The position numbers and the translations under genes were made by a program. 39,075 nt of DNA. It comes from an uncultured Prevotella sp. (GTDB lineage: Bacteria > Bacteroidota > Bacteroidia > Bacteroidales > Bacteroidaceae). Location: contig CALZJQ010000010.1 of the NCBI GenBank assembly GCA_945787895.1, forward strand, positions 1 to 39,075, in the 5' to 3' direction. Below are positions 23,730 to 32,615 of the stretch, one piece after another. Numbering within the stretch: position 1 is the first letter of the stretch; the number at the start of each line of letters is the position of its first letter. Under the pieces are notes generated by a model. It made no database searches. It was not told the DNA's origin and worked only from the letters and a program-made list of their open reading frames with translations.

Positions 23730-25268
23730 TTACATAAATCCTAACCAGCGGAGTATGTCGTTGAGGTTTGCCACTACCATCATCAGCAGGAGGAAGCCCA
23801 TGCCGATGTTTTGAGCTATCTGCAAGAAACGAAGGCTTGGTGTACGGCGTGTAACTACCTCATACAAGAGGAAGAGGATGTGACCGCCATCAAGTCCTGG
23901 TATAGGAATGATATTCATGAAAGCAAGGATGATACTGAGCAATGCTGTCATCTTCCAGAATACAATCCAGTCCCACACTGGAGGGAACATACTTCCTATC
24001 GCTCCAAAACCTCCGAGACTCTTTGCGCCTTCCTTGGATGCCACGTACTTCAAGTCACTGACATATCCGGTGAGTACATTTATGCCATAGGAGCATCCCG
24101 CAGAGATACTTGGCAAGAGGTCGAAATCCACATGTCGGGGTTTATAGTAATTGGCAATCGTTGTCATGCCGACACCGAGAAGTGCACGTCCCTCCTGAAA
24201 GTCGAAGACTACCTTTGCCGTATCATAAGTCTGCGTGCCAGCTTTTCTCCATACGATGGTCTTTGTGAGAACAGCAAGACTGTCCTTTGTAGTCTTGGCG
24301 TCAGTAAGGGCATCAGCCATGCGTCCTGCCTCATAGGTAAACGTATTCCATGAATCAATCTCTGCACTGCCAATCCTTACTATCACGTCACCTTTCTGCA
24401 TAGAAGCCTTGGCTGCCGCAGTACCAGGCATGACGGTATCTACCTCTGCAGGCACTAAAGGACGGCAGAATACAGGATCCGTCTTGAGCATAGCAAGAAG
24501 ATTGAGGTCTCCGGGCAATGCCAAAGATACTGTCTTTCCGTCACGCTTCACAGTCACCTCCGTCGCCTTTGAGAGGTCTCGCATGAGGTCTGCGCTGAAA
24601 TCCTTAAACTCTCCGCGGTCAGAAGCTACGAGAATGTCACCATCCTTGAAACCGAGAGCCTTGGCATCATCATTGAATTTCATGCCCATCGTCATATCCT
24701 GCACAGCATAATAGTCATCACCATTGAAATAAAACAAAGAAGAATAGATGATTAAAGCTGTAACAAAATTGACCATCACTCCACCAGCCATTATGAGCAG
24801 GCGCTGATATGCTTTCTTACTACGGAACTCCCATGGCTGTGCAGGCTTGGAAAGCTTCTCTGAAGTCTGCGTTTCGTCAATCATTCCGTCTATCTGACAG
24901 TAGCCTCCTATAGGCAGCCAACCGATGCCGTACTCGGTTCCCACCTCGTCGTTGTACTTCTTGTTGCCGACGTTTTCGGTGACAATACGCTCTTTCTGAC
25001 CCGTCAGTTTGTAGTATGTATTCTTCAATTGCTGAAAGAAATTCACGCCTTCATCATCACGCTCCGTGACAGGCGCTTTGCCGAGAAGCTTGCGAAACCA
25101 CGTGTCGTAGCTGCTCCAAAGGTGGAATTTCCAGTTGGCAAAGATATAGAAACGCGATACCCTTGTCTTGAAGAGTTTCGCAAAAGTAAAGTGTCCGCCT
25201 TCATGAAGGAAGACAAGCAGTGTTATCGCAAGGATAAACTGTGCAGTTCTTATCAAAAAAACTTCCAT
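23730..25268 (-). CDS. rseP: RIP site-2 zinc metalloprotease RseP
   Basis: This 512-residue protein is an intramembrane protease that cuts membrane-anchored regulators such as anti-sigma factors. The zinc site HEGGH is at residues 22-26 in the first membrane helix. A PDZ-like part lies in the middle (about 200-330), and the second zinc motif IPIPGLDGGH is near residue 460, followed by a last hydrophobic helix. The length is slightly above the family's usual 440-450 residues because of an insertion after residue 40. It follows dxr by 39 bp at the end of a housekeeping operon and is closed by a terminator. Confidence 0.93.
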   Translation of the reverse strand: MEVFLIRTAQFILAITLLVFLHEGGHFTFAKLFKTRVSRFYIFANWKFHLWSSYDTWFRKLLGKAPVTERDDEGVNFFQQLKNTYYKLTGQKERIVTENVGNKKYNDEVGTEYGIGWLPIGGYCQIDGMIDETQTSEKLSKPAQPWEFRSKKAYQRLLIMAGGVMVNFVTALIIYSSLFYFNGDDYYAVQDMTMGMKFNDDAKALGFKDGDILVASDRGEFKDFSADLMRDLSKATEVTVKRDGKTVSLALPGDLNLLAMLKTDPVFCRPLVPAEVDTVMPGTAAAKASMQKGDVIVRIGSAEIDSWNTFTYEAGRMADALTDAKTTKDSLAVLTKTIVWRKAGTQTYDTAKVVFDFQEGRALLGVGMTTIANYYKPRHVDFDLLPSISAGCSYGINVLTGYVSDLKYVASKEGAKSLGGFGAIGSMFPPVWDWIVFWKMTALLSIILAFMNIIPIPGLDGGHILFLLYEVVTRRTPSLRFLQIAQNIGMGFLLLMMVVANLNDILRWLGFM

Positions 25269-25307
25269 TTTTCTTTTTTTCTGGTAAAATATGATTTAGT
25301 AGTATTA

Positions 25308-26462
25308 TTACGAGAGAAAACTTTCTGCTATGCTTCGCGCCTCCTTGTCCGATGCGATATAATCGTCAAGAGTAGGATTCTGTATAACGGTTGCCTTGTC
25401 AAGAGTCTTTGCAATGATATTACCCATATCGAGGAATGAGCAACGGTCGTGTCGGAAAGCGAGGTTGACAACCTCATTTGCCGCATTTACCACGCACGGG
25501 GCATTACCACCTCTGCGTATTGCCTCGTAGGCAAGAGCGAGACACTGGAACTTTTCGAGATCGGGTTCAAAGAACTCAAGGGGAGTCTTGAACAGGTCAA
25601 GACGCTCCCCACTCATGTGAAGCCTCTCGGGAAAGGTGAACGCATACTGGATAGGCAGGCGCATATCAGGCACTCCAAGTTGGGCTTTCACAGCACCATC
25701 ACGATACTGCACGGCACTGTGCACGATGCTTTGAGGATGAATGAGCACCTGTATCCGGTCTGCATCGACGCCGAAGAGCCACTTTGCCTCAATGACCTCA
25801 AACCCCTTGTTCATCATCGAAGCAGAGTCAATGGTAATCTTTGCTCCCATATCCCAGGTAGGATGCTGGAGAGCATCCGCTGCTGTCACGGTGCGCATCT
25901 GGTCGAGAGAGAAGGTGCGGAAAGGTCCTCCAGAAGCTGTAAGCAATATTTTCTCTATCTCATTCTCATGGTCTCCTACGAGCGACTGAAAGATAGCGGA
26001 ATGCTCAGAATCTACAGGAATGATAGGAACGTGATATTTCTCAGCGAGTTCCATGATAAGTTCTCCTGCGACAACGAGCGTTTCCTTGTTGGCAAGACAA
26101 ATCTTTTTCTGTGCTTTCACGGCATGGATAGTAGGTTCGAGACCAGAAAAACCTACCATTGCAGTAAGTACCATGTCAATAGGTTCCGCCTCTACTATGT
26201 CGCAGAGAGCTTTCGCACCAGCATAAACCTTTATGTCAGGACAGTCATCGAGAAGAGCGACAAGTTCGTCATACCTCTCTTCATTGGCTATAACGACAGC
26301 TGCGGGGCGAAACTTACGCGCCTGTTCTGCAAGCAGTTCTACCTTATTGTTTGCTGTCAGGCAGTAAGTTTCAAAACGATCACTATGCTCCTCTATGACT
26401 TCGAGGGCTTGCGTTCCTATCGAACCAGTACTGCCAAGGATACAAATTTGCTGTTTTTTCAT
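25308..26462 (-). CDS. dxr: 1-deoxy-D-xylulose 5-phosphate reductoisomerase
   Basis: This 384-residue enzyme makes 2-C-methyl-D-erythritol 4-phosphate in the MEP pathway of isoprenoid synthesis. The NADPH-binding start QICILGSTGSIGTQALEV is at residues 5-22, and the metal and substrate motif VPVDSEHSAIFQ lies near residue 150. The ATG at 26462 was chosen because an in-frame upstream extension has no family similarity; the normal protein starts just before the nucleotide-binding motif. It lies between rimM and rseP, the common Bacteroidales order. A perfect 8-bp inverted repeat lies just upstream. Confidence 0.95.
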   Translation of the reverse strand: MKKQQICILGSTGSIGTQALEVIEEHSDRFETYCLTANNKVELLAEQARKFRPAAVVIANEERYDELVALLDDCPDIKVYAGAKALCDIVEAEPIDMVLTAMVGFSGLEPTIHAVKAQKKICLANKETLVVAGELIMELAEKYHVPIIPVDSEHSAIFQSLVGDHENEIEKILLTASGGPFRTFSLDQMRTVTAADALQHPTWDMGAKITIDSASMMNKGFEVIEAKWLFGVDADRIQVLIHPQSIVHSAVQYRDGAVKAQLGVPDMRLPIQYAFTFPERLHMSGERLDLFKTPLEFFEPDLEKFQCLALAYEAIRRGGNAPCVVNAANEVVNLAFRHDRCSFLDMGNIIAKTLDKATVIQNPTLDDYIASDKEARSIAESFLS

Positions 26463-26477
26463 TGTTAATACTATGTA

Positions 26478-26501
26478 TATGTGGCAAAATGAAGCCACAT
26501 A
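26478..26501 (-). promoter_or_regulatory. Hairpin between rimM and dxr
   Basis: TATGTGGC and GCCACATA are perfect 8-bp complements around an 8-nt loop. No T-run follows in either direction, so it is not a terminator. It could be an mRNA stability or processing element inside the operon, or an operator for an internal dxr promoter. Confidence 0.45.
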
Positions 26502-26529
26502 CGAAATCACATAAAAATACAAAATGTCA

Positions 26530-27042
26530 TCACAGGTCGAGGAGTCCCTCCGGGAGAAGCATTCTGACAATCCGCTTCTCCATGTCAATCTCCGTTACCA
26601 TATCGTCAGTAGCGGGGATAAGGATGCCGTTATCAAGTTCGAAGAGGGTATTGACAGTAGAGTCATCAATATTCTCTACCCTACCCACCTCTTTGCCATC
26701 GGCATCGTTCACGATAGAGAAACCCACTATCTGAGCCATTGACAGCTCCGTTTCCTCTTCACTTTCTGCTAAATGGCGAGGGAAGAAGACCTCTGTCCCT
26801 GTCAGTTCGCGAGCACGCTCCTGAGTGTCAACGGAGACAAACTTCATCAATACTACCTCCTCACTCCGGAACCTATACTCCTCCATGAAGAAAGGGACAA
26901 AGATACCATCCAGTCTCAAGACAAGATAATCAGCATCCACACGGTCAAAGACATCATCATCGACGTGGATTGACAGTTCACCCTTTACGCCGTGAGTCTT
27001 GCCTATGACACCTATTTTATATACATCCTCCTCTCTTATCAT
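26530..27042 (-). CDS. rimM: 16S rRNA processing/ribosome maturation factor RimM
   Basis: This 170-residue protein assists maturation of the 30S subunit head by binding ribosomal protein S19. The N-terminal beta-barrel starts with YKIGVIGKTHGVKGELSIHV, and the C-terminal PRC-like domain contains GREVGRVE-type sequence (GKEVGRVENIDDS) and ends IDMEKRIVRMLLPEGLLDL. The length matches the family. Its start overlaps the murA stop by 4 bp (ATGA), so the two are translationally coupled. Confidence 0.94.
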   Translation of the reverse strand: MIREEDVYKIGVIGKTHGVKGELSIHVDDDVFDRVDADYLVLRLDGIFVPFFMEEYRFRSEEVVLMKFVSVDTQERARELTGTEVFFPRHLAESEEETELSMAQIVGFSIVNDADGKEVGRVENIDDSTVNTLFELDNGILIPATDDMVTEIDMEKRIVRMLLPEGLLDL

Positions 27043-28343
27043 ACTCGAGTAATCTTTGCACCAAGAGCATTCAGACGCGCTTCGATATTCTCATAACCAC
27101 GGTCTATCTGCGATATATTGTTGATTTGCGACGTACCCTCAGCACTGAGAGCGGCAATAAGTAGCGCTATGCCAGCACGTATATCAGGGCTTGACATACG
27201 TCCAGCACGCAGACGTTTGCTGAAATCATGACCTACAACGACAGCACGATGAGGGTCACAGAGAATAATCTGCGCTCCCATATCAATGAGTTTATCCACG
27301 AAGAACAGTCGTGACTCAAACATTTTCTGATGTACGAGGACAGAGCCTTTTGCCTGAGTAGCCACCACAAGGAGCACACTCAGCAGGTCAGGTGTCAGTC
27401 CAGGCCAAGGAGCATCACTGAGAGTCATTATCGTTCCGTCAATAAACGAGTCAATCTCATAATGGTCATGATGAGGGATAAACAAGTCATCACCTATCTC
27501 ATCAATATGGATACCGAGACGACGGAATGCATCCGGAATAATTCCAAGGTTCTTGATAGAGGCATTTTTTATGGTGATACCATTGCCAGCCATGGCAGCC
27601 ATTGCGATAAAAGAACCCACTTCTATCATATCGGGCAACAGTCTGTGCTCCGTACCATGCAGGCTTTTCACGCCCTCGATGGTAAGAAGGTTTGACGCAA
27701 TGCCGGAAATCTTTGCGCCCATAGCATTGAGCATGGTACACAATTGTTGGATATATGGTTCACAAGCCGCATTGTATATAGTCGTAGTACCCTCTGCAAG
27801 CACAGAAGCCATGATGATATTCGCAGTGCCTGTCACTGAAGCCTCATCGAGAAGCATATAGCATCCACGCAGCCTGTCAGCGTGCAACTCATATACGTCA
27901 CGTCCATCGACACGGTCGTAGGAAGCACCTAACTTGCGGAAACCGAGGAAATGAGTATCAAGTCGTCTGCGTCCTATCTTGTCACCCCCAGGCTTTGCTA
28001 CCGTGGCACAACCAAATCTGCCGAGCAATGGTCCTATCATGAGCACCGAGCCGCGCAGAGCAGCACACTTCATGACAAACTCATCACTATGAAGATACTC
28101 CAAATTAAGGTCAGAAGCCTGAAAAGAATACTCCCCATCTCCCATCTTCCGTACCTTCACTCCTATATCTACGAGCAACTGTATCAGGTTGTTTACGTCA
28201 AGGATGTCAGGAATATTCCTTATTATCACCTCCTTATCAGTAAGCAAAGTGGCGCAGATGACCTCCAACGCTTCATTCTTTGCCCCCTGCGGAGTGATGG
28301 TTCCACACAGCGGATGACCGCCTTCTATGATAAATGCATCCAT
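27039..28343 (-). CDS. murA: UDP-N-acetylglucosamine 1-carboxyvinyltransferase with Asp at the usual cysteine position
   Basis: This 434-residue enzyme catalyses the first committed step of peptidoglycan synthesis, adding enolpyruvate from PEP to UDP-GlcNAc in the cytosol. The substrate-binding GAKNEAL has Lys22 and Asn23. The active-site loop reads KPGGDKIGRRRLDTHF, so Asp121 replaces the cysteine (Cys115 in Escherichia coli, motif PGGC) that fosfomycin attacks. Aspartate here is known in naturally fosfomycin-resistant MurA proteins, such as that of Mycobacterium tuberculosis. It sits 10 bp after the DUF4290 gene and overlaps rimM. Enzyme identity is firm; resistance is inferred. Confidence 0.95.
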   Translation of the reverse strand: MDAFIIEGGHPLCGTITPQGAKNEALEVICATLLTDKEVIIRNIPDILDVNNLIQLLVDIGVKVRKMGDGEYSFQASDLNLEYLHSDEFVMKCAALRGSVLMIGPLLGRFGCATVAKPGGDKIGRRRLDTHFLGFRKLGASYDRVDGRDVYELHADRLRGCYMLLDEASVTGTANIIMASVLAEGTTTIYNAACEPYIQQLCTMLNAMGAKISGIASNLLTIEGVKSLHGTEHRLLPDMIEVGSFIAMAAMAGNGITIKNASIKNLGIIPDAFRRLGIHIDEIGDDLFIPHHDHYEIDSFIDGTIMTLSDAPWPGLTPDLLSVLLVVATQAKGSVLVHQKMFESRLFFVDKLIDMGAQIILCDPHRAVVVGHDFSKRLRAGRMSSPDIRAGIALLIAALSAEGTSQINNISQIDRGYENIEARLNALGAKITRV

Positions 28344-28353
28344 TATCTGGTCG

Positions 28354-28959
28354 TTATTTCTTCTTTTTCTTTTTCTGGTTTGACTGCTGCATTGACCTCA
28401 CGTCTATCTTGTCAAAGGTAAACTTGTCAATATCGAGCTGTATGACGCCGTCCGTAAACCTCGCAAGGTCGTCTGCCACCTTCTCAGCCTCACCGTTTCC
28501 GTGACCATACATCAGCAGGCAACGCTTCATCTGATTGGCAGTTCTTGCCACGAGGGCATCTCGTTCCGTGCCCGGCGGCATGGTTTTCAGTTTTTCAAAA
28601 ATCTGGAAGAGCGACTGTCCATAGTGGCGCACGCGGATGCCTTTCGGCGGATAAGGCACGGGATTAGGCTTCTCCCTGAGCTTTTCCTCCGTAGTAACCT
28701 CCACGGGATAGTCGATGTCGAGCTTGAAATTGCTCATGAGAGCAAGATGGTCCCACAGCGTCTGGAGACGGTCAGCAGGACTTTGCGTAGAGGGAGTCAT
28801 GCGTTTCATCGTAGCAATGATGCTTTCAGCGCAGCGCTGACGCTCCTCCTTGGTAGGAAGAGCCACGCAATGGTCCACCATCTGCTGTATTTCCCTGCCG
28901 TACTGGCTGAGACGTATCGGCTCACGCATGGTGTTATAATCGAGTCCTTCGATATTCAT
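28354..28959 (-). CDS. DUF4290 family protein of unknown function
   Basis: This 201-residue protein matches the DUF4290 family, found in Bacteroidetes next to murA. The opening GLDYNTMREPIRLSQYGREI and QQMVDHCVALPTKEERQRCA are typical. It is soluble, mostly helical by composition, and ends in a lysine-rich tail (QKKKKKK). No catalytic motif is recognised. The steady link to cell-wall and ribosome-maturation genes suggests a housekeeping role, but none is known to me. It starts 20 bp after the tsaB stop. Confidence 0.85.
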   Translation of the reverse strand: MNIEGLDYNTMREPIRLSQYGREIQQMVDHCVALPTKEERQRCAESIIATMKRMTPSTQSPADRLQTLWDHLALMSNFKLDIDYPVEVTTEEKLREKPNPVPYPPKGIRVRHYGQSLFQIFEKLKTMPPGTERDALVARTANQMKRCLLMYGHGNGEAEKVADDLARFTDGVIQLDIDKFTFDKIDVRSMQQSNQKKKKKK

Positions 28960-28979
28960 TCGTTAGATAATTATTCGTT

Positions 28980-29687
28980 CTACAATAGTTTTTTTGGCAA
29001 TTTTGCCACATAATCCTTGAGATATGACGGAGTGAAATATGCCACATCCTCCGTCATACCATCGTTGAAACGACGCTCCGCCAAGGGCATCATAAACCTC
29101 GCAATAGGATTGACATCAGGTATGAGGTGGGCATTAGGATGATTTATTGTCTCCATGCACTTCGCAGCACCGTTTCCGAAGAAATATACAGGATGCTTGT
29201 CAAGGAACTCCCTATACGTTTCGGCAGTCACAATATCCGCTCCTACCTCACGCACTGGCTTCAAAGCACGGTTCCAAAGCCCAGCATATACTTCCATCCG
29301 GCGAGCATCAAGCATAGGGCAAAGCAAGGGCTCGCCAAGGTCTTCCACCCCTTCCGGCACCTTTTCTCCGAGAAGTACGGGAACGCAGAGAAGCTCGAGA
29401 GTAGGCACACTGATGAGTTTCGCATCACGACCATAGCATATTCCCTTTGCCATTGATACACCAATGCGAAGTCCGGTATATGACCCCGGACCGCTACTTA
29501 CTGCCACTCCGTCAAGCGAAATAAGGCTATTGTCAATAAAGCTCAATGCTTCATCAACAAAAATTCCGAGTTTCTCGGCATGATTGGGACCGGAGAAATC
29601 CTCTTTTTCATATATTATCGTACCATCGTGGCTGACTGCCACGGAGCATACATTCGTGCTGGTTTCTATGTGTAAAAGACAGGACAT
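28980..29687 (-). CDS. tsaB: tRNA threonylcarbamoyladenosine biosynthesis protein TsaB
   Basis: This 235-residue protein is part of the TsaBDE complex that makes the t6A modification at position 37 of ANN-decoding tRNAs. It has the ASKHA fold start LLHIETSTNVCSVAVSHDG and the conserved VSSGPGSYTGLRIGVSMAKG near residue 70. The ATG at 29687 was chosen because a start at 29726 would add 13 residues before the first beta strand and would reach into the promoter region. It leads the left-running block continuing to murA and rseP, and is divergent from yicC. Confidence 0.93.
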   Translation of the reverse strand: MSCLLHIETSTNVCSVAVSHDGTIIYEKEDFSGPNHAEKLGIFVDEALSFIDNSLISLDGVAVSSGPGSYTGLRIGVSMAKGICYGRDAKLISVPTLELLCVPVLLGEKVPEGVEDLGEPLLCPMLDARRMEVYAGLWNRALKPVREVGADIVTAETYREFLDKHPVYFFGNGAAKCMETINHPNAHLIPDVNPIARFMMPLAERRFNDGMTEDVAYFTPSYLKDYVAKLPKKLL

Positions 29688-29713
29688 AATCCATTTTATT
29701 CTAAAATAATGTG

Positions 29714-29721
29714 CAAATATA
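29714..29721 (-). promoter_or_regulatory. Promoter -7 box for tsaB and the downstream block
   Basis: The minus strand reads TATATTTG, matching TAnnTTTG, 26 bp before the tsaB ATG. The -33 element is unclear. Confidence 0.5.
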
Positions 29722-29744
29722 CGCATTTTCCCCGTAATTTTTTG

Positions 29745-29752
29745 TACTTTTG
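29745..29752 (+). promoter_or_regulatory. Promoter -7 box for yicC and the downstream block
   Basis: TACTTTTG matches TAnnTTTG and is followed by CAG, 26 bp before the yicC ATG. The -33 region is AT-rich without a clear TTTG. Confidence 0.55.
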
Positions 29753-29778
29753 CAGAAATTTAACGAAAAAACAGGCAA

Positions 29779-30681
29779 ATGATACTTTCAATGACCGGCT
29801 ATGGCAAAGCCGTGGCTACTTTTAAGGAGAAGAAAATCCACGTAGAAATAAAGTCGCTCAATAGTAAAGCTCTTGATCTTTCTGCACGTATCGCCCCACT
29901 GTATCGTGAGAAAGAAATGGAGATACGACAGATGATTCAGCAGAAAGTAATACGCGGAAAAGTAGATTTCTCCGTCTGGATAGAAAAAGAAGCTGGTACA
30001 GAAGCTGCACCCATTAACGTCGCCCTGATAGAGGCATATTACAGACAGATACAGGACGTGACAAAGAAACTGGGCATGCCTGAAGGTTCTGTCAATGGTT
30101 CCAACTCTGCAAGCGACTGGATGAGCATCCTTATGCGTATGCCAGACGTGATGTCACGTCAAGAGATAGAGGTGCTTTCTGATGATGAATGGGATATCGT
30201 ATGTCAGACCATCAACGAAGCTCTCGAAGCTCTCGTATGCTTCAGAAAGCAAGAGGGTGCCGCTTTGGAGGAAAAATTCAATGAGAAAATCAACAATATC
30301 GAGGCTCTCATGGAAAGCATCACTCCATACGAGAAAGCACGAGTGGAGAAAATACGCAACCGCATCATAGAGGGACTGAAATCCATTCCCGAGATAGAAT
30401 ACGACAAGAACCGACTCGAGCAGGAACTCATATACTACATAGAGAAACTCGACATTTCCGAAGAGAAACAGCGACTTGCCAACCACCTCAACTATTTCCG
30501 CGAGACAATGGCAGAGGAATGCGGAGGACAGGGCAAGAAACTCGGCTTCATAGCGCAGGAAATGGGGCGTGAAATCAACACCACCGGCTCTAAAAGCAAC
30601 CAAGCAGAGATGCAGAACATCGTCGTCAGAATGAAAGACGAACTGGAGCAGATAAAGGAACAAGTGCTCAACGCTCTCTGA
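29779..30681 (+). CDS. yicC: YicC/YloC-family protein, likely endoribonuclease
   Basis: This 300-residue protein has the YicC start MILSMTGYGKAVATFKEKKI and the C-terminal DUF1732 block, with RLANHLNYFRETM, LGFIAQEMGREINTTGSKSN and closing MKDELEQIKEQVLNAL. YicC proteins have been reported as endoribonucleases that affect small RNA stability; that function is taken from the family. The length is normal. It sits 49 bp before gmk, a pairing seen in many bacteria, and is divergent from tsaB. Confidence 0.92.
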   Translation: MILSMTGYGKAVATFKEKKIHVEIKSLNSKALDLSARIAPLYREKEMEIRQMIQQKVIRGKVDFSVWIEKEAGTEAAPINVALIEAYYRQIQDVTKKLGMPEGSVNGSNSASDWMSILMRMPDVMSRQEIEVLSDDEWDIVCQTINEALEALVCFRKQEGAALEEKFNEKINNIEALMESITPYEKARVEKIRNRIIEGLKSIPEIEYDKNRLEQELIYYIEKLDISEEKQRLANHLNYFRETMAEECGGQGKKLGFIAQEMGREINTTGSKSNQAEMQNIVVRMKDELEQIKEQVLNAL

Positions 30682-30730
30682 TAACCTGCCCCACATATAC
30701 TATTTATAAATCCTATACAGCGAAAACACT

Positions 30731-31348
30731 ATGAACTGCAATACCGCAACCAAGGAGTTCTCTTCCTGCAACAAGAGCGAAGGACGTCTCCTCATCTTCT
30801 CAGCACCCTCAGGAAGCGGAAAGTCAACCATCGTAAACTGGCTCATGACAGAGCATCCCGAGCTGAATATGCACTTCAGTATATCATGCACCACACGTGC
30901 TCCACGTGGTACAGAGAAAGACGGCGTGGAGTATTTCTTCATCTCTGCCGAACAATTCAAGGAGAAAATAGCGCAGGATGCCTTCGTGGAGTATGAAGAA
31001 GTATATACGGACAGGTACTACGGCACGCTGAAATCGCAGGTTACCGAGATGACAAGACAAGGACAGAACGTAGTCTTTGACATCGACGTGAAGGGTGGAT
31101 GCAACGTAAAGAAAATCTATGGAGATAAAGCTCTAAGCCTCTTCATACAACCTCCATCCATAGAAGAACTGCGCCGCCGCCTCGAAGGCAGGGCTACTGA
31201 TACTCCCGAAGTCATAGAACAACGGCTGAACAAAGCGAGTTACGAACTGACTTTCGCTGACAAGTTCGACAAAATAATCATCAACGATGACCTCGAAAAA
31301 GCGAAAGCTGACACCCTAAAAGCAATCAAAGACTTTCTGAAACTGTGA
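30731..31348 (+). CDS. gmk: Guanylate kinase
   Basis: This 205-residue enzyme phosphorylates GMP to GDP. The P-loop FSAPSGSGKSTIVNWL starts near residue 23, followed by FSISCTTRAPRGTEKDGVEYF, which binds GMP, and by FDIDVKGGCNVKKIYG. The first 17 residues before the core are a short non-conserved extension, so a later start is conceivable but no better ATG is seen. Its TGA overlaps the GTG start of nadD by 4 bp. Confidence 0.95.
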   Translation: MNCNTATKEFSSCNKSEGRLLIFSAPSGSGKSTIVNWLMTEHPELNMHFSISCTTRAPRGTEKDGVEYFFISAEQFKEKIAQDAFVEYEEVYTDRYYGTLKSQVTEMTRQGQNVVFDIDVKGGCNVKKIYGDKALSLFIQPPSIEELRRRLEGRATDTPEVIEQRLNKASYELTFADKFDKIIINDDLEKAKADTLKAIKDFLKL

Positions 31349-31929
31349 GAATAGGACTTTTTGGCGGTTCGTTCAATCCCATACATAATGCCCACGTACG
31401 CTTGGCAAGCATCATTTGCCGTGAAGCACAACTCGATGAAGTCTGGTTCATGGTCACTCCTCACAATCCATTAAAGCAACAACAGGGACTAATGGACGAG
31501 AATGACAGGCTTCAGATGGTAAGACTTGCCTTGGAAAATGAACCTCATCTAAAGCCTTGTGACTACGAATTTCATCTCGAAAGACCCTCTTTCACCTGGA
31601 ATACGCTACAGCATCTCAGCAAGGACTACCCACAGCATGAGTTCCATATCATCATCGGCGGCGACAACTGGGCACTCTTCCATAAGTGGGCACGTCACGA
31701 AGATATTCTCCGCAACTATCATATCATCATCTATCCGCGCAAGGATGCCGAGACTGACACCGACGCATTGCCCTCCAACGTCACCGTCGTCGCAATGCCG
31801 GAAATGAACATTTCGAGCACAATGATAAGGGAAAAACTGGCAAAAGGCGACCCTATTGACGGGCTTGTCTGCCCGAAAGTGGAGCAATACCTGAATAATA
31901 TCCGTGCAAACAAAACGATAACGACATGA
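31345..31929 (+). CDS. nadD: Nicotinate-nucleotide adenylyltransferase
   Basis: This 194-residue enzyme joins nicotinate mononucleotide and ATP to give deamido-NAD in NAD synthesis. The start RIGLFGGSFNPIHNAHVRLA carries the nucleotidyltransferase motif, here HNAH instead of the more usual HxGH. MNISSTMIREKL matches the ISSTxIR motif near residue 156. The start codon is GTG, overlapping the gmk stop by 4 bp, and the gene overlaps upp by 4 bp at its end, so the three are translationally coupled. Confidence 0.93.
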   Translation: MRIGLFGGSFNPIHNAHVRLASIICREAQLDEVWFMVTPHNPLKQQQGLMDENDRLQMVRLALENEPHLKPCDYEFHLERPSFTWNTLQHLSKDYPQHEFHIIIGGDNWALFHKWARHEDILRNYHIIIYPRKDAETDTDALPSNVTVVAMPEMNISSTMIREKLAKGDPIDGLVCPKVEQYLNNIRANKTITT

Positions 31930-32585
31930 AAGTCATCAACCTCTCAAAGCAGGACACGCTGCTCAACCAATTCCTCGCCGAACTGCGTGACAAGGATTAT
32001 CAGAAGAATGCGCTGCTGTTCCGCAACAATATCAAGCGCATAGGGCAGATAATGGCTTACGAAATAAGTAAAACCCTCAGCTATAAAAAGCAAACTATAA
32101 GCACACCTCTTGCTGACATCGACATCAATCTACCCGATGAACGTATCGTCCTCGCCACTGTCTTCCGTGCAGGACTGCCTCTTCACGATGGTTTCCTCAG
32201 CTATTTCGACAGGGCAGAGAACGCTTTTGTCTCCGCTTACAGATACTATACCGACAAGGAAGCGACCAAAGTAGGCATCAAAATCGAGTATATCGCCACA
32301 CCAGACCTCACTGACAAGACACTGATTATCGTCGATCCTATGCTCGCCACGGGCGGTAGCATGGAATTGGCATACGAGGCTTTTCTCTCAAAAAGCAAGC
32401 CATCACGCACCATCTTCGCCTCTGTCATTGCCTCAAAGAGCGGAGTAGAGTTTATGAAGAAACACTTTCCAAGTGATGATTTCCTGCTCTTCTGTGGAGC
32501 AATAGACCCAGAACTCAACGAGAAAAAGTATATCGTGCCAGGACTCGGCGATGCCGGCGACCTGGAATATGGTGGCAAACTGTAG
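31926..32585 (+). CDS. upp: Uracil phosphoribosyltransferase
   Basis: This 219-residue enzyme salvages uracil to UMP using PRPP. The PRPP loop IIVDPMLATGGSMELA lies near residue 135 and the uracil-binding end GLGDAGDLEYGG is near residue 206. RAGLPLHDGFLSYFDRAENAF is the usual dimer and substrate segment. The ATG overlaps the nadD stop. The length and motifs are ordinary for the family in Bacteroidales. Confidence 0.94.
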   Translation: MKVINLSKQDTLLNQFLAELRDKDYQKNALLFRNNIKRIGQIMAYEISKTLSYKKQTISTPLADIDINLPDERIVLATVFRAGLPLHDGFLSYFDRAENAFVSAYRYYTDKEATKVGIKIEYIATPDLTDKTLIIVDPMLATGGSMELAYEAFLSKSKPSRTIFASVIASKSGVEFMKKHFPSDDFLLFCGAIDPELNEKKYIVPGLGDAGDLEYGGKL

Positions 32586-32615
32586 CTTACCTCATCCCCC
32601 TTTCCACAACATATC

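Noticed and set aside
25449..26468. Long plus-strand open frame of 339 codons opposite dxr
   Set aside because: It is the antisense shadow of a clearly recognised enzyme gene and has no domain pattern of its own.
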